From Jiangellaceae bacterium (GTDB taxonomy: Bacteria; Actinomycetota; Actinomycetes; Jiangellales; Jiangellaceae): a stretch of DNA of 13,567 nucleotides. Shown here one piece after another: positions 1 through 7,113 of this stretch. How positions within the stretch are numbered: the first letter of the stretch is position 1; each line of letters begins with the position of its first letter. The notes under the pieces were generated by a model. The model worked only from the letters and a program-made list of their open reading frames with translations. It was not told the origin of the DNA and searched no databases. A program made the translations under genes and the position numbers. The DNA lies in assembly GCA_030146385.1 (NCBI GenBank), contig JASLBX010000030.1, forward strand, positions 1 to 13,567, written 5' to 3'.

Positions 1-158
1 GCCGCGACCACGTCGTCCCGGCGTTCATCTCGCCCTCCCTCACGCTTCCAGTCGTCGACGGTGACCCTGCGCTGGGCACCTGGCAGAGCGTGGTGCTGGT
101 CGACACGAACGTCGACAACCCGTCCCGCAAACTCCGCCTGTCATTCCTACCCGGATGA
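1..158 (+). CDS. YjbQ family protein (UPF0047), 3' end only
   Basis: Only the last 52 codons are in the window; the reading frame starts at base 3 and stops with TGA at 156-158. The C-terminal peptide contains SPSLTLPVV, then GTWQSVVLVDTNVDNP, then a short hydrophobic end (RLSFLPG). This is the hallmark C-terminus of the YjbQ/UPF0047 family. Members form compact trimers; some have been reported to have weak thiamine-phosphate synthase activity, but the real cellular role is unsettled. The family assignment is firm because the GTWQ...DxNxDNP block is highly conserved. The upstream part, including the usual conserved histidines, lies outside the window. The next gene (DUF309) starts 72 bp downstream in the same direction and may have its own promoter. 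Confidence 0.85.
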   Translation, partial: RDHVVPAFISPSLTLPVVDGDPALGTWQSVVLVDTNVDNPSRKLRLSFLPG

Positions 159-169
159 GTACCTGGGCG

Positions 170-199
170 TGCTCAGGCAATCACTGACACACTTAGACT
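170..199 (+). promoter_or_regulatory. Possible promoter for the DUF309 gene
   Basis: TAGACT at 194-199 fits the actinobacterial sigma-A/HrdB -10 pattern (TAnnnT). It lies 31 bp before the GTG start of the DUF309 gene. The -35 region is poor: TGCTCA at 170-175, 18 bp upstream, shares only a few bases with TTGACA. This is a visual match only. Confidence 0.3.
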
Positions 200-230
200 G
201 TCGGCTCGTAAACCAAGGGAGGCGCCTGCG

Positions 231-707
231 GTGGAACGCGATCGTGATGCAGCCGGACGCGCTCGCAACGCCCGGCCTCGCGACGAGCTCGGCCGGCCGC
301 TGCCCCACGGCTCGGTCGGCGTCGAGGGGGTTCCCGAGGGTCTGACCCTGCCGCCGGGCGAGTCCCTTGCCGAGGCTCAGCGGCTACTCGACAGCGGGCG
401 CGCCTTCCATGCCCATGAGGTTCTCGAGGGCACGTGGAAGGCTGCGGACGAGCCTGAGCGGGAGTTGTGGCGCGGGCTCGCCCAACTCGCCGTCGGAATC
501 ACTCACACCCAACGCGGCAACGCGCGGGGAGCCGTGCAGCTTCTCGACCGCGGCGCCGCACGGATCGCGGCATACGCCGACAACCCGCCGTACGGGATCG
601 ACGTCAACGGGCTGGTGGCGTGGGCACATGACACCGCCGGCCGGATCGCGGCGGCGGGCGCTGACGCTTCTATCCCGACTCCGCGCCTCCGCCGCGAACA
701 GAGCTGA
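231..707 (+). CDS. DUF309 domain-containing protein
   Basis: A protein of 158 residues of the DUF309 family; the biochemical function is unknown. The core (about residues 47-115) shows the family pattern: an all-helical domain beginning with a GRAFHAHEVLEGTWK stretch (residues 57-70, with H60, H62 and E63 of the conserved HxHExxE-like motif), followed by ERELWRGLAQLAVGITH and RGNARGA. Conserved His/Glu residues in this family suggest a metal- or ligand-binding helical bundle, but that is inference. The N-terminal 40 residues are low-complexity and probably disordered. The GTG start at 231 is chosen because AGGGAGG sits 8-9 bases upstream at about 216-222. It follows the YjbQ gene by 72 bp on the same strand, and a long hairpin follows its stop codon at 729-790, closing the transcription unit against the convergent DUF1876 gene. 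Confidence 0.82.
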   Translation: MERDRDAAGRARNARPRDELGRPLPHGSVGVEGVPEGLTLPPGESLAEAQRLLDSGRAFHAHEVLEGTWKAADEPERELWRGLAQLAVGITHTQRGNARGAVQLLDRGAARIAAYADNPPYGIDVNGLVAWAHDTAGRIAAAGADASIPTPRLRREQS

Positions 708-728
708 CCGCCTCGCCGGGTTCCAGCT

Positions 729-790
729 GTTGATCATGGGAGATCCGTGGTTCAAGTCGCGTGTTCGCCACGAATCGCCCCATGATCAAC
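729..790. terminator. Long intergenic hairpin between convergent genes
   Basis: GTTGATCATGGG (729-740) is the exact reverse complement of CCCATGATCAAC (779-790). Inside it, GATCCGTGG (742-750) pairs with CCACGAATC (768-776) with a single mismatch. This leaves a 17-base loop and a small 1/2-base internal bulge. The element lies 21 bp after the DUF309 stop and 29 bp before the end of the convergent DUF1876 gene, so a bidirectional terminator is the simplest reading. There is no U-tract on either strand, which is common in actinobacterial terminators. It may alternatively be a copy of a dispersed palindromic repeat. Confidence 0.6.
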
Positions 791-819
791 GCTTCGGGTT
801 GTTGTTGCGTTAGCCCCGA

Positions 820-1083
820 TCAGACGTGCAGGTGGGCGGGTTCGTGCGTTACCTCCTCGAGCTCGCCGGCGGCCTTGTCCAGCAGCTGGTGCACGAGGTC
901 CGAGAGCGCCCGGGCGGTCGCGATCTCCTCACCGATCTTCGGCCGCGCCGGGTCAGCGGGGTTTCGGCGGGCGTGACCGTTCGCGTTCAACTCGGCGCCG
1001 TCCGGCATGCGCAGCGTTGCGGTGGCATCGGTCCGGACGTCGTCCTCGCTGAAGCTCACCTCGATGTTCCAGGTGGTCGGCAT
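820..1083 (-). CDS. DUF1876 domain-containing protein
   Basis: A small protein (87 residues from the chosen start) of the actinobacterial DUF1876 family, which has a dsRBD-like alpha-beta fold by family annotation; its function is not established. Recognisable features are an N-terminal strand (TTWNIEVSFSEDD), the central ARRNPADP motif (residues 38-45), the helix ALSDLVHQLLDKAAGELE, and the C-terminal TH-x3-HLHV end. ATG at 1083 is chosen over the in-frame ATG at 1107 because GAGGAGGTGATG, an almost perfect anti-SD match, lies 8 bases before it; a start at 1107 would place this SD inside the coding region. The gene is convergent with DUF309 and on the same strand as the release-factor homologue at 1256-2443. 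The 172 bp between them contain a palindrome at 1140-1156 that could regulate this gene. Confidence 0.85.
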   Translation of the reverse strand: MPTTWNIEVSFSEDDVRTDATATLRMPDGAELNANGHARRNPADPARPKIGEEIATARALSDLVHQLLDKAAGELEEVTHEPAHLHV

Positions 1084-1139
1084 CGACATCACCTCCTCAA
1101 GCTTCATTCCCCAGCATCGTCCATCAGCGTGGCCCGCGC

Positions 1140-1156
1140 AGCAGGAACGTCCTGCT
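1140..1156. promoter_or_regulatory. 7-3-7 inverted repeat upstream of the DUF1876 gene
   Basis: AGCAGGA-ACG-TCCTGCT is a perfect 7-bp inverted repeat with a 3-base centre, 57 bp upstream of the DUF1876 start. The size and position suit a dimeric repressor site or a small RNA hairpin. The cognate regulator is not known. Confidence 0.3.
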
Positions 1157-1197
1157 CAGTTCGGCCCGCAAACTCACCGGCCGGCCGTCACCAGCGC

Positions 1198-1250
1198 GTG
1201 ATCGTTTGTTGTTCCGGGCGCAATGCGACCACGTAACAAAGCACGATCGT
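1198..1250. terminator. Imperfect hairpin just after the release-factor homologue
   Basis: ATCGTTTGTT (1201-1210) pairs with AACAAA (1235-1240) and CGAT (1244-1247) around a 3-base bulge, with the stem extended by G1200-C1248 and wobble pairs. It starts 5 bp beyond the TAA stop (1256-1258) of the minus-strand gene. No U-run follows it. Probable terminator, supported only by position and pairing. Confidence 0.35.
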
Positions 1251-1255
1251 GAGGT

Positions 1256-2443
1256 TTACCAGCGGAGTAGCGCGCCGACGCGGTCGTGGGCGGACAGGGG
1301 CGCGGCAGCCGTCGCGTCCAGGATGCTCACCGCCGCACCCTCACGAATCGCCAGCTCGATCATCCGCTCGTCCAACCGCTGTTCCGGAGCCAGGTGCGCA
1401 GGGTCGACCCCCTGCGGGACGTCCGTCTCGGTGGTAAGCGTTCCGTCGGGCGCCCGCCGGCCAGCCCAGGTCAGGTCGGCGGCGAGGAGCAGATGCGCCA
1501 CCCGGCCCTGCTGGAGGGCGGCCAGGGTAGGCGCCAGCCCACAAGCACCCGTCTCGCTGTTCGTGTTGAAGGCGGCGTCCCGTACTCGCTCGGAGAGCCG
1601 GAGTTGCCGCTCAGCCCGCGCCTGTTCGATGGCCGGCACGACCGTCGTCGCGAGCTTGTGGGGGTTGTGGCCGGTGACGGTGCGGGGCACTGTGACCACC
1701 GACGCGGCCAGGTTGCCCGGTAGTCCGGCAGAAACAGCGTGAGCGTACTTGGCCTCGCCGGTGATGGCGATGCATTCCCACCCGTAGTTCTTGGCATGAG
1801 CCGCGATCTCGCTACCCAGGGTGTGGAGGTAGCGCAGTAGGCGGTCCTCCGCACGTTGCTCGAACAGGTCGTGGTGCGATGCGCTGCTGTGGTGCGTGGT
1901 GCTTACGGTGGCGTGGCCCTTGCCGGTCAACTCGCGCCGGTCAGCGAGATCGTCGGGGTGTGCGATGGTCGCGACGTCAGTGGCCACGCCGAGCCGCACA
2001 TCAACGATGCGTACCTCGTCCACGCTGACTGCCACCGCGCCGGCCGGTCCGGCCGCGCTCCAGGCTGAGACGAGGGGGCGGAGTTGCGCAGTCGGTGCCA
2101 CTGCGACGTGATCGATCAGCGGGACCTGCAGGGTGAACCATTCGACCTGGCCGTTGTTGACCGGTGCGAACAAAGCCCGGCCCAATCCTGTGGTCCGCGA
2201 GTCCAGCAGTGTCTCGACGTCGTCGTCGATTGCGTGTAGCCGCGAGCTGACCGCCGTGTAGTAGTCGCGAGACCCGCTCTGGCGGGCCCGCTCGCGCAGC
2301 CGCTTCAGCTCGGTCCGAGCCCGCGCGCGCCACGCCGGCTGGGCTGACTCATCATGCGGGTCGGCGGTGGCGTAGAGCGACAGCACACCCATCCGGTCGG
2401 TCATGGTGGCCAGCGAGCGGAGCGTCGTCCAGTCAAAGGACAC
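1256..2443 (-). CDS. VLRF1-family aeRF1-type release factor homologue
   Basis: A 395-residue protein resembling the bacterial archaeo-eukaryotic release-factor-like (baeRF/VLRF1) proteins of actinobacteria. Members share the eRF1/Pelota/Vms1 fold and are thought to act on stalled or hibernating ribosomes; most are uncharacterised. An N-terminal domain with a charged helix (ARARTELKRLRERAR, about 40-54) is followed by a central eRF1 domain-2-like region (about 135-275) with KNYGWECIAITGE, and a C-terminal Pelota/L30e-like domain (about 285-395) with GRVAHLLLAADL and the terminal AIREGAAVSIL...GALLRW. The loop where eRF1 has GGQ reads HHSSASHHDLFEQR (about 184-197), so no GGQ is seen. The GTG start is supported by GGGGGTGA eight bases upstream. 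The gene stands alone between two hairpins. Confidence 0.75.
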   Translation of the reverse strand: MSFDWTTLRSLATMTDRMGVLSLYATADPHDESAQPAWRARARTELKRLRERARQSGSRDYYTAVSSRLHAIDDDVETLLDSRTTGLGRALFAPVNNGQVEWFTLQVPLIDHVAVAPTAQLRPLVSAWSAAGPAGAVAVSVDEVRIVDVRLGVATDVATIAHPDDLADRRELTGKGHATVSTTHHSSASHHDLFEQRAEDRLLRYLHTLGSEIAAHAKNYGWECIAITGEAKYAHAVSAGLPGNLAASVVTVPRTVTGHNPHKLATTVVPAIEQARAERQLRLSERVRDAAFNTNSETGACGLAPTLAALQQGRVAHLLLAADLTWAGRRAPDGTLTTETDVPQGVDPAHLAPEQRLDERMIELAIREGAAVSILDATAAAPLSAHDRVGALLRW

Positions 2444-2536
2444 TGCGGGTCACCCCCATATGTCCGCGTGGTCGCTTCTGCTGCCGAGACTACGCGGAGA
2501 TGCGGTTGCTGTGGGTGCCCTTCTCGGGCCTTAACA

Positions 2537-2585
2537 TGATCGTCGGCACTTTCCGGGCCATGTACGCGGAAAGTGCCGATGATCA
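2537..2585. terminator. Strong 19-bp-stem hairpin after the cold-shock gene
   Basis: The arms TGATCGTCGGCACTTTCCG (2537-2555) and CGGAAAGTGCCGATGATCA (2567-2585) pair over all 19 positions, with one G-T wobble and an 11-base loop. It begins 21 bp downstream of the cold-shock gene's stop codon on the minus strand, where it should work as a factor-independent or stall-type terminator. No clear U-tract follows. The TGATCA-like ends resemble the hairpin at 729-790. The size and symmetry would also fit a mobile palindromic repeat. Confidence 0.7.
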
Positions 2586-2606
2586 GCTGAGAATGGAAAA
2601 GGTGGG

Positions 2607-2810
2607 TTAGACGGGCCGGACGTTCTCGGCCTGTGGGCCCTTCTGACCCTGCACGATGTCGAACTCCACGCGCTGGTTCTCGTCCAGCGTGCGGAAGCCC
2701 TCGGTCGCGATCGCGGTGTAGTGGACGAAGACGTCCGCGTCACCGGTGTCCTGTGCGATGAAGCCGAAGCCCTTCTCGCTGTTGAACCACTTGACGGTTC
2801 CCTGTGCCAT
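2607..2810 (-). CDS. cspA: Cold-shock domain protein (CspA family)
   Basis: A 67-residue single cold-shock domain, the standard length. Both RNA-binding motifs are intact: RNP1 KGFGFI (residues 13-18) and RNP2 VFVHY (27-31), preceded by the typical MAQGTVKWFN start. Such proteins bind single-stranded RNA and DNA and melt mRNA structure during cold shock or rapid growth. The ATG at 2810 is set by homology; AGGAGG lies 12 bases upstream, a rather long spacing. The leader between the ung terminator (2915-2946) and the start is about 100 bases, which is in keeping with structured leaders of cold-shock genes. A 19-bp-stem hairpin follows the stop codon. It is probably transcribed alone, as it is bracketed by terminator-like hairpins on both sides. 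Confidence 0.95.
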   Translation of the reverse strand: MAQGTVKWFNSEKGFGFIAQDTGDADVFVHYTAIATEGFRTLDENQRVEFDIVQGQKGPQAENVRPV

Positions 2811-2914
2811 GGTGCTCAAGTCCTCCTGGGACGTACTTGGCCCGCATCTGTCGCGGACCGCTTTCGCCGCTGCTGTCGTGGCCCCATCTCGCGTACCTGA
2901 GCCATCTACGGCAA

Positions 2915-2946
2915 AACGCCCGGGAGCGGTTGGGCCCCCGGGCGTT
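2915..2946 (-). terminator. Intrinsic terminator downstream of ung
   Basis: AACGCCCGGG (2915-2924) and CCCGGGCGTT (2937-2946) form a 10-bp G/C-rich stem with a 12-base loop. Read on the minus strand, the stem runs into TTTT (2916 down to 2913), which fits a classical Rho-independent terminator. It lies about 120 bp after the ung stop and upstream of the cold-shock gene, isolating the two. Confidence 0.65.
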
Positions 2947-3067
2947 CGGGAACGTGCGTGGAACTGCAACTGCAACAACTCGATGCAGCGTAGCAGCAGA
3001 CCGGGCCGGAGGCACTAGCCAGCCGAAACCGAGTCCGCGAGGAGGGACAAAGCGCAGGCCAGCGCGG

Positions 3068-3745
3068 CTAGGGCAACTTCCAGTCGACCGGCTCGGCGCC
3101 CAGGTCGGCCAGCAGCGTGTTGGCCCGGCTGAATGGGCGAGACCCGAAGAATCCGCCGCGGGCCGACATCGGGCTCGGGTGCACTGATTCGATGCACGGA
3201 ACGTTGCCGAGCAGCGGCCGGAGGTTCCGAGCGTCCTTCCCCCAGAGGATCGCCACCAGCGGTGTGCGGCGCGCCGCGAGCGTGCGGATCGCCTGCTCGG
3301 TGATCTCCTCCCAGCCCTTGTTTCGGTGTGAACCAGGTCGACGAGGTGCGACCGTGAGCGCTCGGTTGAGCAGCAGGACGCCGTGCTCGGCCCAGGGGGA
3401 CAGGTCGCCCGTAGCCGGCTCGGGGTAGCCCAGGTCGTCGCAGTACTCCCGGAAGATGTTGATCAGGCTCGGCGGCAGGGGACGGACGTCCGGCGCCACC
3501 GAGAAGCTGAGGCCCACGGCGTGGCCAGGCGTCGGGTACGGGTCCTGTCCCACGATCAGAACCCGGACCTGCTCGAACGGTTGGGTGAACGCCCGCAGCA
3601 CATTACTGCCCGCCGGTAGGTACGACCGGCCGGCGGCCAACTCGGCACGAAGGAACTCGCCCATCGCGGCGACGCGCGGAGCCACCGGCTCGAGGGCCGC
3701 AGCCCAACCCGGATCAACCAGCTCATGCAGGGGACGCGCCGGCAT
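3068..3745 (-). CDS. ung: Uracil-DNA glycosylase, family 1
   Basis: A full-length 225-residue family-1 UDG, which cuts uracil from DNA to start base-excision repair. All signature elements are visible: the water-activating loop GQDPYPTPGHAVGLSFS (66-82, catalytic Asp68), the uracil-specific LLLNRALTV block (Asn127), and the Leu-loop HPSPMSARGGFFGSRPFS (189-206, His189). Length and order match the bacterial family. The ATG at 3745 gives a normal N-terminus (ending just before the LHELVDPGW motif); the ribosome site upstream is weak (GGTGTGGGG). It sits in a minus-strand series between a small membrane-protein gene (110 bp upstream) and the cold-shock gene, and is followed by an intrinsic terminator at 2915-2946. 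Nothing unusual is seen in the enzyme itself. Confidence 0.97.
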   Translation of the reverse strand: MPARPLHELVDPGWAAALEPVAPRVAAMGEFLRAELAAGRSYLPAGSNVLRAFTQPFEQVRVLIVGQDPYPTPGHAVGLSFSVAPDVRPLPPSLINIFREYCDDLGYPEPATGDLSPWAEHGVLLLNRALTVAPRRPGSHRNKGWEEITEQAIRTLAARRTPLVAILWGKDARNLRPLLGNVPCIESVHPSPMSARGGFFGSRPFSRANTLLADLGAEPVDWKLP

Positions 3746-3792
3746 GACCCCACACCTTACCCCGTTCGATCACGTTCAGCAGGCGTAGCCAT

Positions 3793-3822
3793 GCCGTACC
3801 AGGCGCATGCGGGTAGTACGGC
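3793..3822. repeat. 7-bp inverted repeat between the DUF6343-like gene and ung
   Basis: GCCGTAC (3793-3799) and GTACGGC (3816-3822) are perfect reverse complements around 16 bases. The repeat lies in the 110-bp gap between the DUF6343-like gene and ung (both minus strand). It could be a weak terminator for the former or a regulatory site for ung. Confidence 0.3.
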
Positions 3823-3855
3823 GCCGATTCCCCTGGTGGGCCGCCCACTTACCGG

Positions 3856-4143
3856 TCAGCCGGGTTCGCCGCGCCGCTTGCGTTGCGTGACCCACGCGAA
3901 GTCGATGGCGGCGATCGCAGCGAGCACCACGCCGATGATCATTAGCCAGACCCGGTCGGCCCGGGCGGCCAGGAACGTGATGACGGCGCTGACGGCGAAA
4001 CCGAAGCCGGCCAGAAAGAGTCGAAGCGTCAGCGCACTCCGAGCCGGCGGCGCGCCCGCGAAGCCCCCCGTGGGGTCGTGGTAGTCGTCCAACCCGCGCT
4101 CGTACCGCTCGTGATTGTCTGGCGGGTGGTCGTTGCTGCCCAT
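3856..4143 (-). CDS. Small two-helix membrane protein, DUF6343-like
   Basis: A 95-residue protein with a polar, charged N-terminus (about 1-35, rich in D/H/E/Y and Gly-Pro), then two hydrophobic segments (about 41-60 and 64-84) separated by the short basic loop ARADR, and a basic tail TQRKRRGEPG. The layout predicts two transmembrane helices with a positively charged cytoplasmic end. The SALTLRLFLAGFGF...DFAWV pattern resembles the actinobacterial DUF6343 family, whose function is unknown; this family match is from memory and moderate. AAGGA lies just before the ATG at 4143. It is on the same strand as tetR upstream (61-bp gap) and ung downstream, so co-transcription with the mmpL-tetR unit is possible. 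Confidence 0.6.
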   Translation of the reverse strand: MGSNDHPPDNHERYERGLDDYHDPTGGFAGAPPARSALTLRLFLAGFGFAVSAVITFLAARADRVWLMIIGVVLAAIAAIDFAWVTQRKRRGEPG

Positions 4144-4204
4144 ATTCCTTGATACCCGATCGGAGAGCTTCGACGCCGACCCAGGCGGCGGCAGGGGCAG
4201 GCGT

Positions 4205-4807
4205 TCAGACGCCGAATCCGACCTTGTCCAACTGGGATATGCCCCTGTCGACGTAGTCCAAGACGTCCTCGCCTTTCTCGAGGGCGGCGAACGCGGCCGC
4301 CATGATCCCGCCGATCAAGGCCCCTGTCCACACCCGAACGGACAGATCGTCCGGTTCTCGTCCGGCGCGCTTAGCGATGGCGCTGGCCAACATGTCGGTG
4401 AGCTCTCCCATCCGCTCGCCCAGTGCGGCCCGCAGTTCGGGCACCTGGGCGATGAGATGCCAGCGAGCCATCTCCAGCGTGGATGCCTCCGGGTCCAGGG
4501 TGCTCATCACATCGTGCATCGCGGCCCGGATGGCTGCGAGCGGCGACAGGTCGGTCGGCTGGTTGACGAACGACTCAAGCAACACGGGGTCGAGCCGGTC
4601 GTACAGCACGGTCTCGGCCTTGGTTGGGAAATACCGGAAGAACGTGCTGGCCGACACCTCCGCCGCGTCGGCTATCTGTTCCACGGTCGTCGCGTCGTAG
4701 CCCTGCTCCAGGTAGAGCCGCAGTGCGGCGTCCTGGATGGCGGCGCGCGTCCGGGCCTTCTTCCGTTCACGTAACCCGACTGCGGGCTGCTGGCCGACCG
4801 CATCCAT
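4205..4807 (-). CDS. TetR/AcrR family transcriptional regulator
   Basis: A one-component repressor of typical size (200 residues from the ATG at 4807). The N-terminal HTH is clear: RTRAAIQDAALRLYLEQGYD, then TTVEQIADAAEVSASTFFRYFPTKAE (about residues 18-66), with the standard recognition helix and the FRYFxxK ending. The C-terminal ligand domain is the usual helical bundle without a recognisable ligand motif. The start at 4807 places 12 residues before the conserved RERKKARTR and has GGAGGGG 13 bases upstream; the in-frame ATG at 4858 would add 17 residues and sit only 6 bases after the mmpL stop, allowing translational coupling, and cannot be excluded. Being directly downstream of an MMPL exporter, it most likely represses that exporter and itself; a candidate operator is at 7114-7133. 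Confidence 0.9.
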   Translation of the reverse strand: MDAVGQQPAVGLRERKKARTRAAIQDAALRLYLEQGYDATTVEQIADAAEVSASTFFRYFPTKAETVLYDRLDPVLLESFVNQPTDLSPLAAIRAAMHDVMSTLDPEASTLEMARWHLIAQVPELRAALGERMGELTDMLASAIAKRAGREPDDLSVRVWTGALIGGIMAAAFAALEKGEDVLDYVDRGISQLDKVGFGV

Positions 4808-4864
4808 GGGTTGATTCTTACCCCTCCGCGCATCGGCCGGCAGCCCCACCACCTTCATGTCGGC

Positions 4865-7060
4865 TTAACCGGCGACGCCAGCAGGCGTCCGCTCCTCGAT
4901 CTCGAGCGCCTTGGCCAGCCGCTCACCTTCGACGTCCACGTTGGGCAGCAGACGATCGAGCCAGCCTGGCAGCCACCACGCGTTTCGTCCCACCAAGGTG
5001 AGTACAGCCGGGACGATCGTCATCCGGACGACGAACGCGTCGATGGCGATAGCCGCCGCCAAGGCCAGGCCCACCTGCTTGACGTCCGCCGCATCGCCAA
5101 GCGCGAACCCGCCGAAGACGCTGATCATGATGATCGCCGCCGCTGCGACGACGCGCGAACCATGCCGGAAGCCGAGATCGACCGCCGTAACCGGGCCAGC
5201 GCCGTGTACGAACTCCTCGCGCATACGGGTCACCAGGAACACCTCGTAGTCCATGGCCAGACCGAACACCACGCCGATGATGAAGATCGGCAGGATGCTG
5301 ATGATCGGCCCCGTCTGGTCCAGGCCGAGCGGCCCGGAGAGCCAGCCCCACTGGAAGACCGCAACGAGCACCCCGAATGTCGCGGCGATGGTCAGCAGGA
5401 AGCCAAGCGCCGCTTTGGCCGGGACGACCAGCGACCGGAACACGATCGTCAGCAGGACGACGGACAGCCCAACCACGACCAGCAGGTACGGGGCCATCGC
5501 TGCTCCCATCCGCTCGGTGAAGTCGATGAACACCGCCGTCGTCCCCGTGACCGCCAGCGACGCGCCGGATTCAGCCGCGATGGATAGTGCGCTGGCCCGG
5601 ATCGTGTCCACGAGTTGCTCGGTCTCCTCGCTCGCCGGTCCGGTGGTTGGAATGACCGCAACGATCGCCGTGTCGCCGGCCTGGTTGAACTCTGGTGGTG
5701 CCGCGACCTGCACGCCCTCCGTCGACGCGAGCGATGCGTGCACCGCCTCCGCCGCTGTCGCCGGGTCTGCACTCGCGGCGGCGTCCACCACGACCAGGAG
5801 CGGGCCGTTGAAGCCGGGCCCGAAGCCCTCCGCGGTGAGGTCGTACGCCTTGCGCTGTGTGGTGTCCGGCGCGTAGTCGCCCTCGTCCGGCAGCCCCAGC
5901 CGCAGATCCGCCACCGGTATCGCCAGGACGCCCAGCGCCACGACCGCCGTGACGACGACAGCCACGGGCTTGCGCGTAACGAGCCCGATCCAGCGCCCGC
6001 TGACCGTCTGCGTGGAGCCCGTGTCGGCGTCGGGGTCACGCGGGTTGAGCCCGGGCAGCCGAGCGGTGATGGTACGTCCCGCGAATCCCAGCAGCGCCGG
6101 GAGCAGGGTCAGGGCGATCAGTACCGCGATTCCCACCGTCAGTGCCGCAGCAAGGCCCATCTCGGTGAGAATCGGCACACCGACCACCGTCAGTCCGACC
6201 AGAGCGATCATCACGGTAAGCCCGGCGAACACGACAGCCGACCCGGCGGTGCCGATGGCCCGGCCGGCCGCCTCCGGCCCGTCGTACGTCCGTACCTCGT
6301 GCCGGAACCTCGAGACGATGAACAGTGCGTAGTCGATGCCCACCGCGAGGCCGAGCATGGTGGCGAGGATGGGCGTGGTCGAGCTGATGTCCAGCAATCC
6401 GGTCGCAGCAGTGATCGCAGCGATACCGATCGCGACGCCGGTGATACCGGTGACGAGCGGCATGCCGGCAGCAGCAAGCGAGCCGAACGTCACGATGAGC
6501 ACCAGAGCTGCCACGGCCAGGCCGAGCAGTTCGCTGCCGAACTCGTCTTCCTGCTCCAGCGCCTCGCCGCCGACCTCGACGGTCAGGCCATGCGCGCGTC
6601 CGGTCTCGGCTGCGTCGAGCAGGCCTTCCCGGGCGCTCTCGTCCAGCCCGAAGAAGTCCTCGGTGTAGCTGACGTGGGCCAGCGCGATGGTGCCGTCCGG
6701 GGACACCAGGCCGGAGTCGTACGGGCTCTCGACACCGGCAACCTGCGGCCCGGCCGCGATCTCGGCCAACACGTCCTCGACTGCGTCCTGGTTGGCCGGC
6801 TCGTCGAATGCCGTGCCGTCCGGTGCGACGAACACCACGCGCGCGGACGCACCGTCCAGCGCATAGCCCGGGAACCGTTCGGTCAGCAGGTCAAAGGCCT
6901 GCTGAGACTCGGCGCCGGGAATCGAGAACGAGTCGGACGTGGGGCCGGCGAGCGTCGCAGCAGCGCCGCCAACGGCGACCAGCACGGTGAGCCAGATCGC
7001 GCCGACGAGCTTGCGGCTGCGGTACGAGAACCGGCCCAACCGGTAGAGCAGCGTGGCCAT
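4865..7060 (-). CDS. MMPL family (RND) transporter
   Basis: A proton-driven MmpL-type exporter of 731 residues, near the usual length for the non-mycobacterial members. The architecture is the RND two-fold repeat: TM1 (about 19-38), an extracytoplasmic domain (about 40-170), five or six helices (about 177-330), then TM7 (about 366-386), a second outer domain (about 388-510) and the last helices (about 525-690). The paired Asp-Tyr residues that relay protons in MmpL proteins are present in both halves: GIDYALFIVSRFRHE (Asp243-Tyr244) and AMDYEVFLVTRMREE (Asp604-Tyr605). Cargo cannot be deduced; lipids, siderophores or drugs are family substrates. ATG 7060 is chosen because AGAGGAGG lies 5 bases upstream, giving the normal MATLLYRLGRF start. 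A TetR gene follows after 57 bp. Confidence 0.93.
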   Translation of the reverse strand: MATLLYRLGRFSYRSRKLVGAIWLTVLVAVGGAAATLAGPTSDSFSIPGAESQQAFDLLTERFPGYALDGASARVVFVAPDGTAFDEPANQDAVEDVLAEIAAGPQVAGVESPYDSGLVSPDGTIALAHVSYTEDFFGLDESAREGLLDAAETGRAHGLTVEVGGEALEQEDEFGSELLGLAVAALVLIVTFGSLAAAGMPLVTGITGVAIGIAAITAATGLLDISSTTPILATMLGLAVGIDYALFIVSRFRHEVRTYDGPEAAGRAIGTAGSAVVFAGLTVMIALVGLTVVGVPILTEMGLAAALTVGIAVLIALTLLPALLGFAGRTITARLPGLNPRDPDADTGSTQTVSGRWIGLVTRKPVAVVVTAVVALGVLAIPVADLRLGLPDEGDYAPDTTQRKAYDLTAEGFGPGFNGPLLVVVDAAASADPATAAEAVHASLASTEGVQVAAPPEFNQAGDTAIVAVIPTTGPASEETEQLVDTIRASALSIAAESGASLAVTGTTAVFIDFTERMGAAMAPYLLVVVGLSVVLLTIVFRSLVVPAKAALGFLLTIAATFGVLVAVFQWGWLSGPLGLDQTGPIISILPIFIIGVVFGLAMDYEVFLVTRMREEFVHGAGPVTAVDLGFRHGSRVVAAAAIIMISVFGGFALGDAADVKQVGLALAAAIAIDAFVVRMTIVPAVLTLVGRNAWWLPGWLDRLLPNVDVEGERLAKALEIEERTPAGVAG

Positions 7061-7113
7061 GGAGGCCTCCTCTGGAGCAAACTGAAAGCAACTATCATTT
7101 GACAGTAACACGC

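Noticed and set aside
729..790. tRNA or structured small RNA
   Set aside because: The folding is a single long hairpin without cloverleaf arms, T-loop or anticodon features.
5615..7102. Long open frame on the plus strand opposite mmpL (495 codons)
   Set aside because: It is antisense to a clear MMPL gene, and its translation is rich in R, H, Q and D with no domain, as expected from the high-GC complementary frame.
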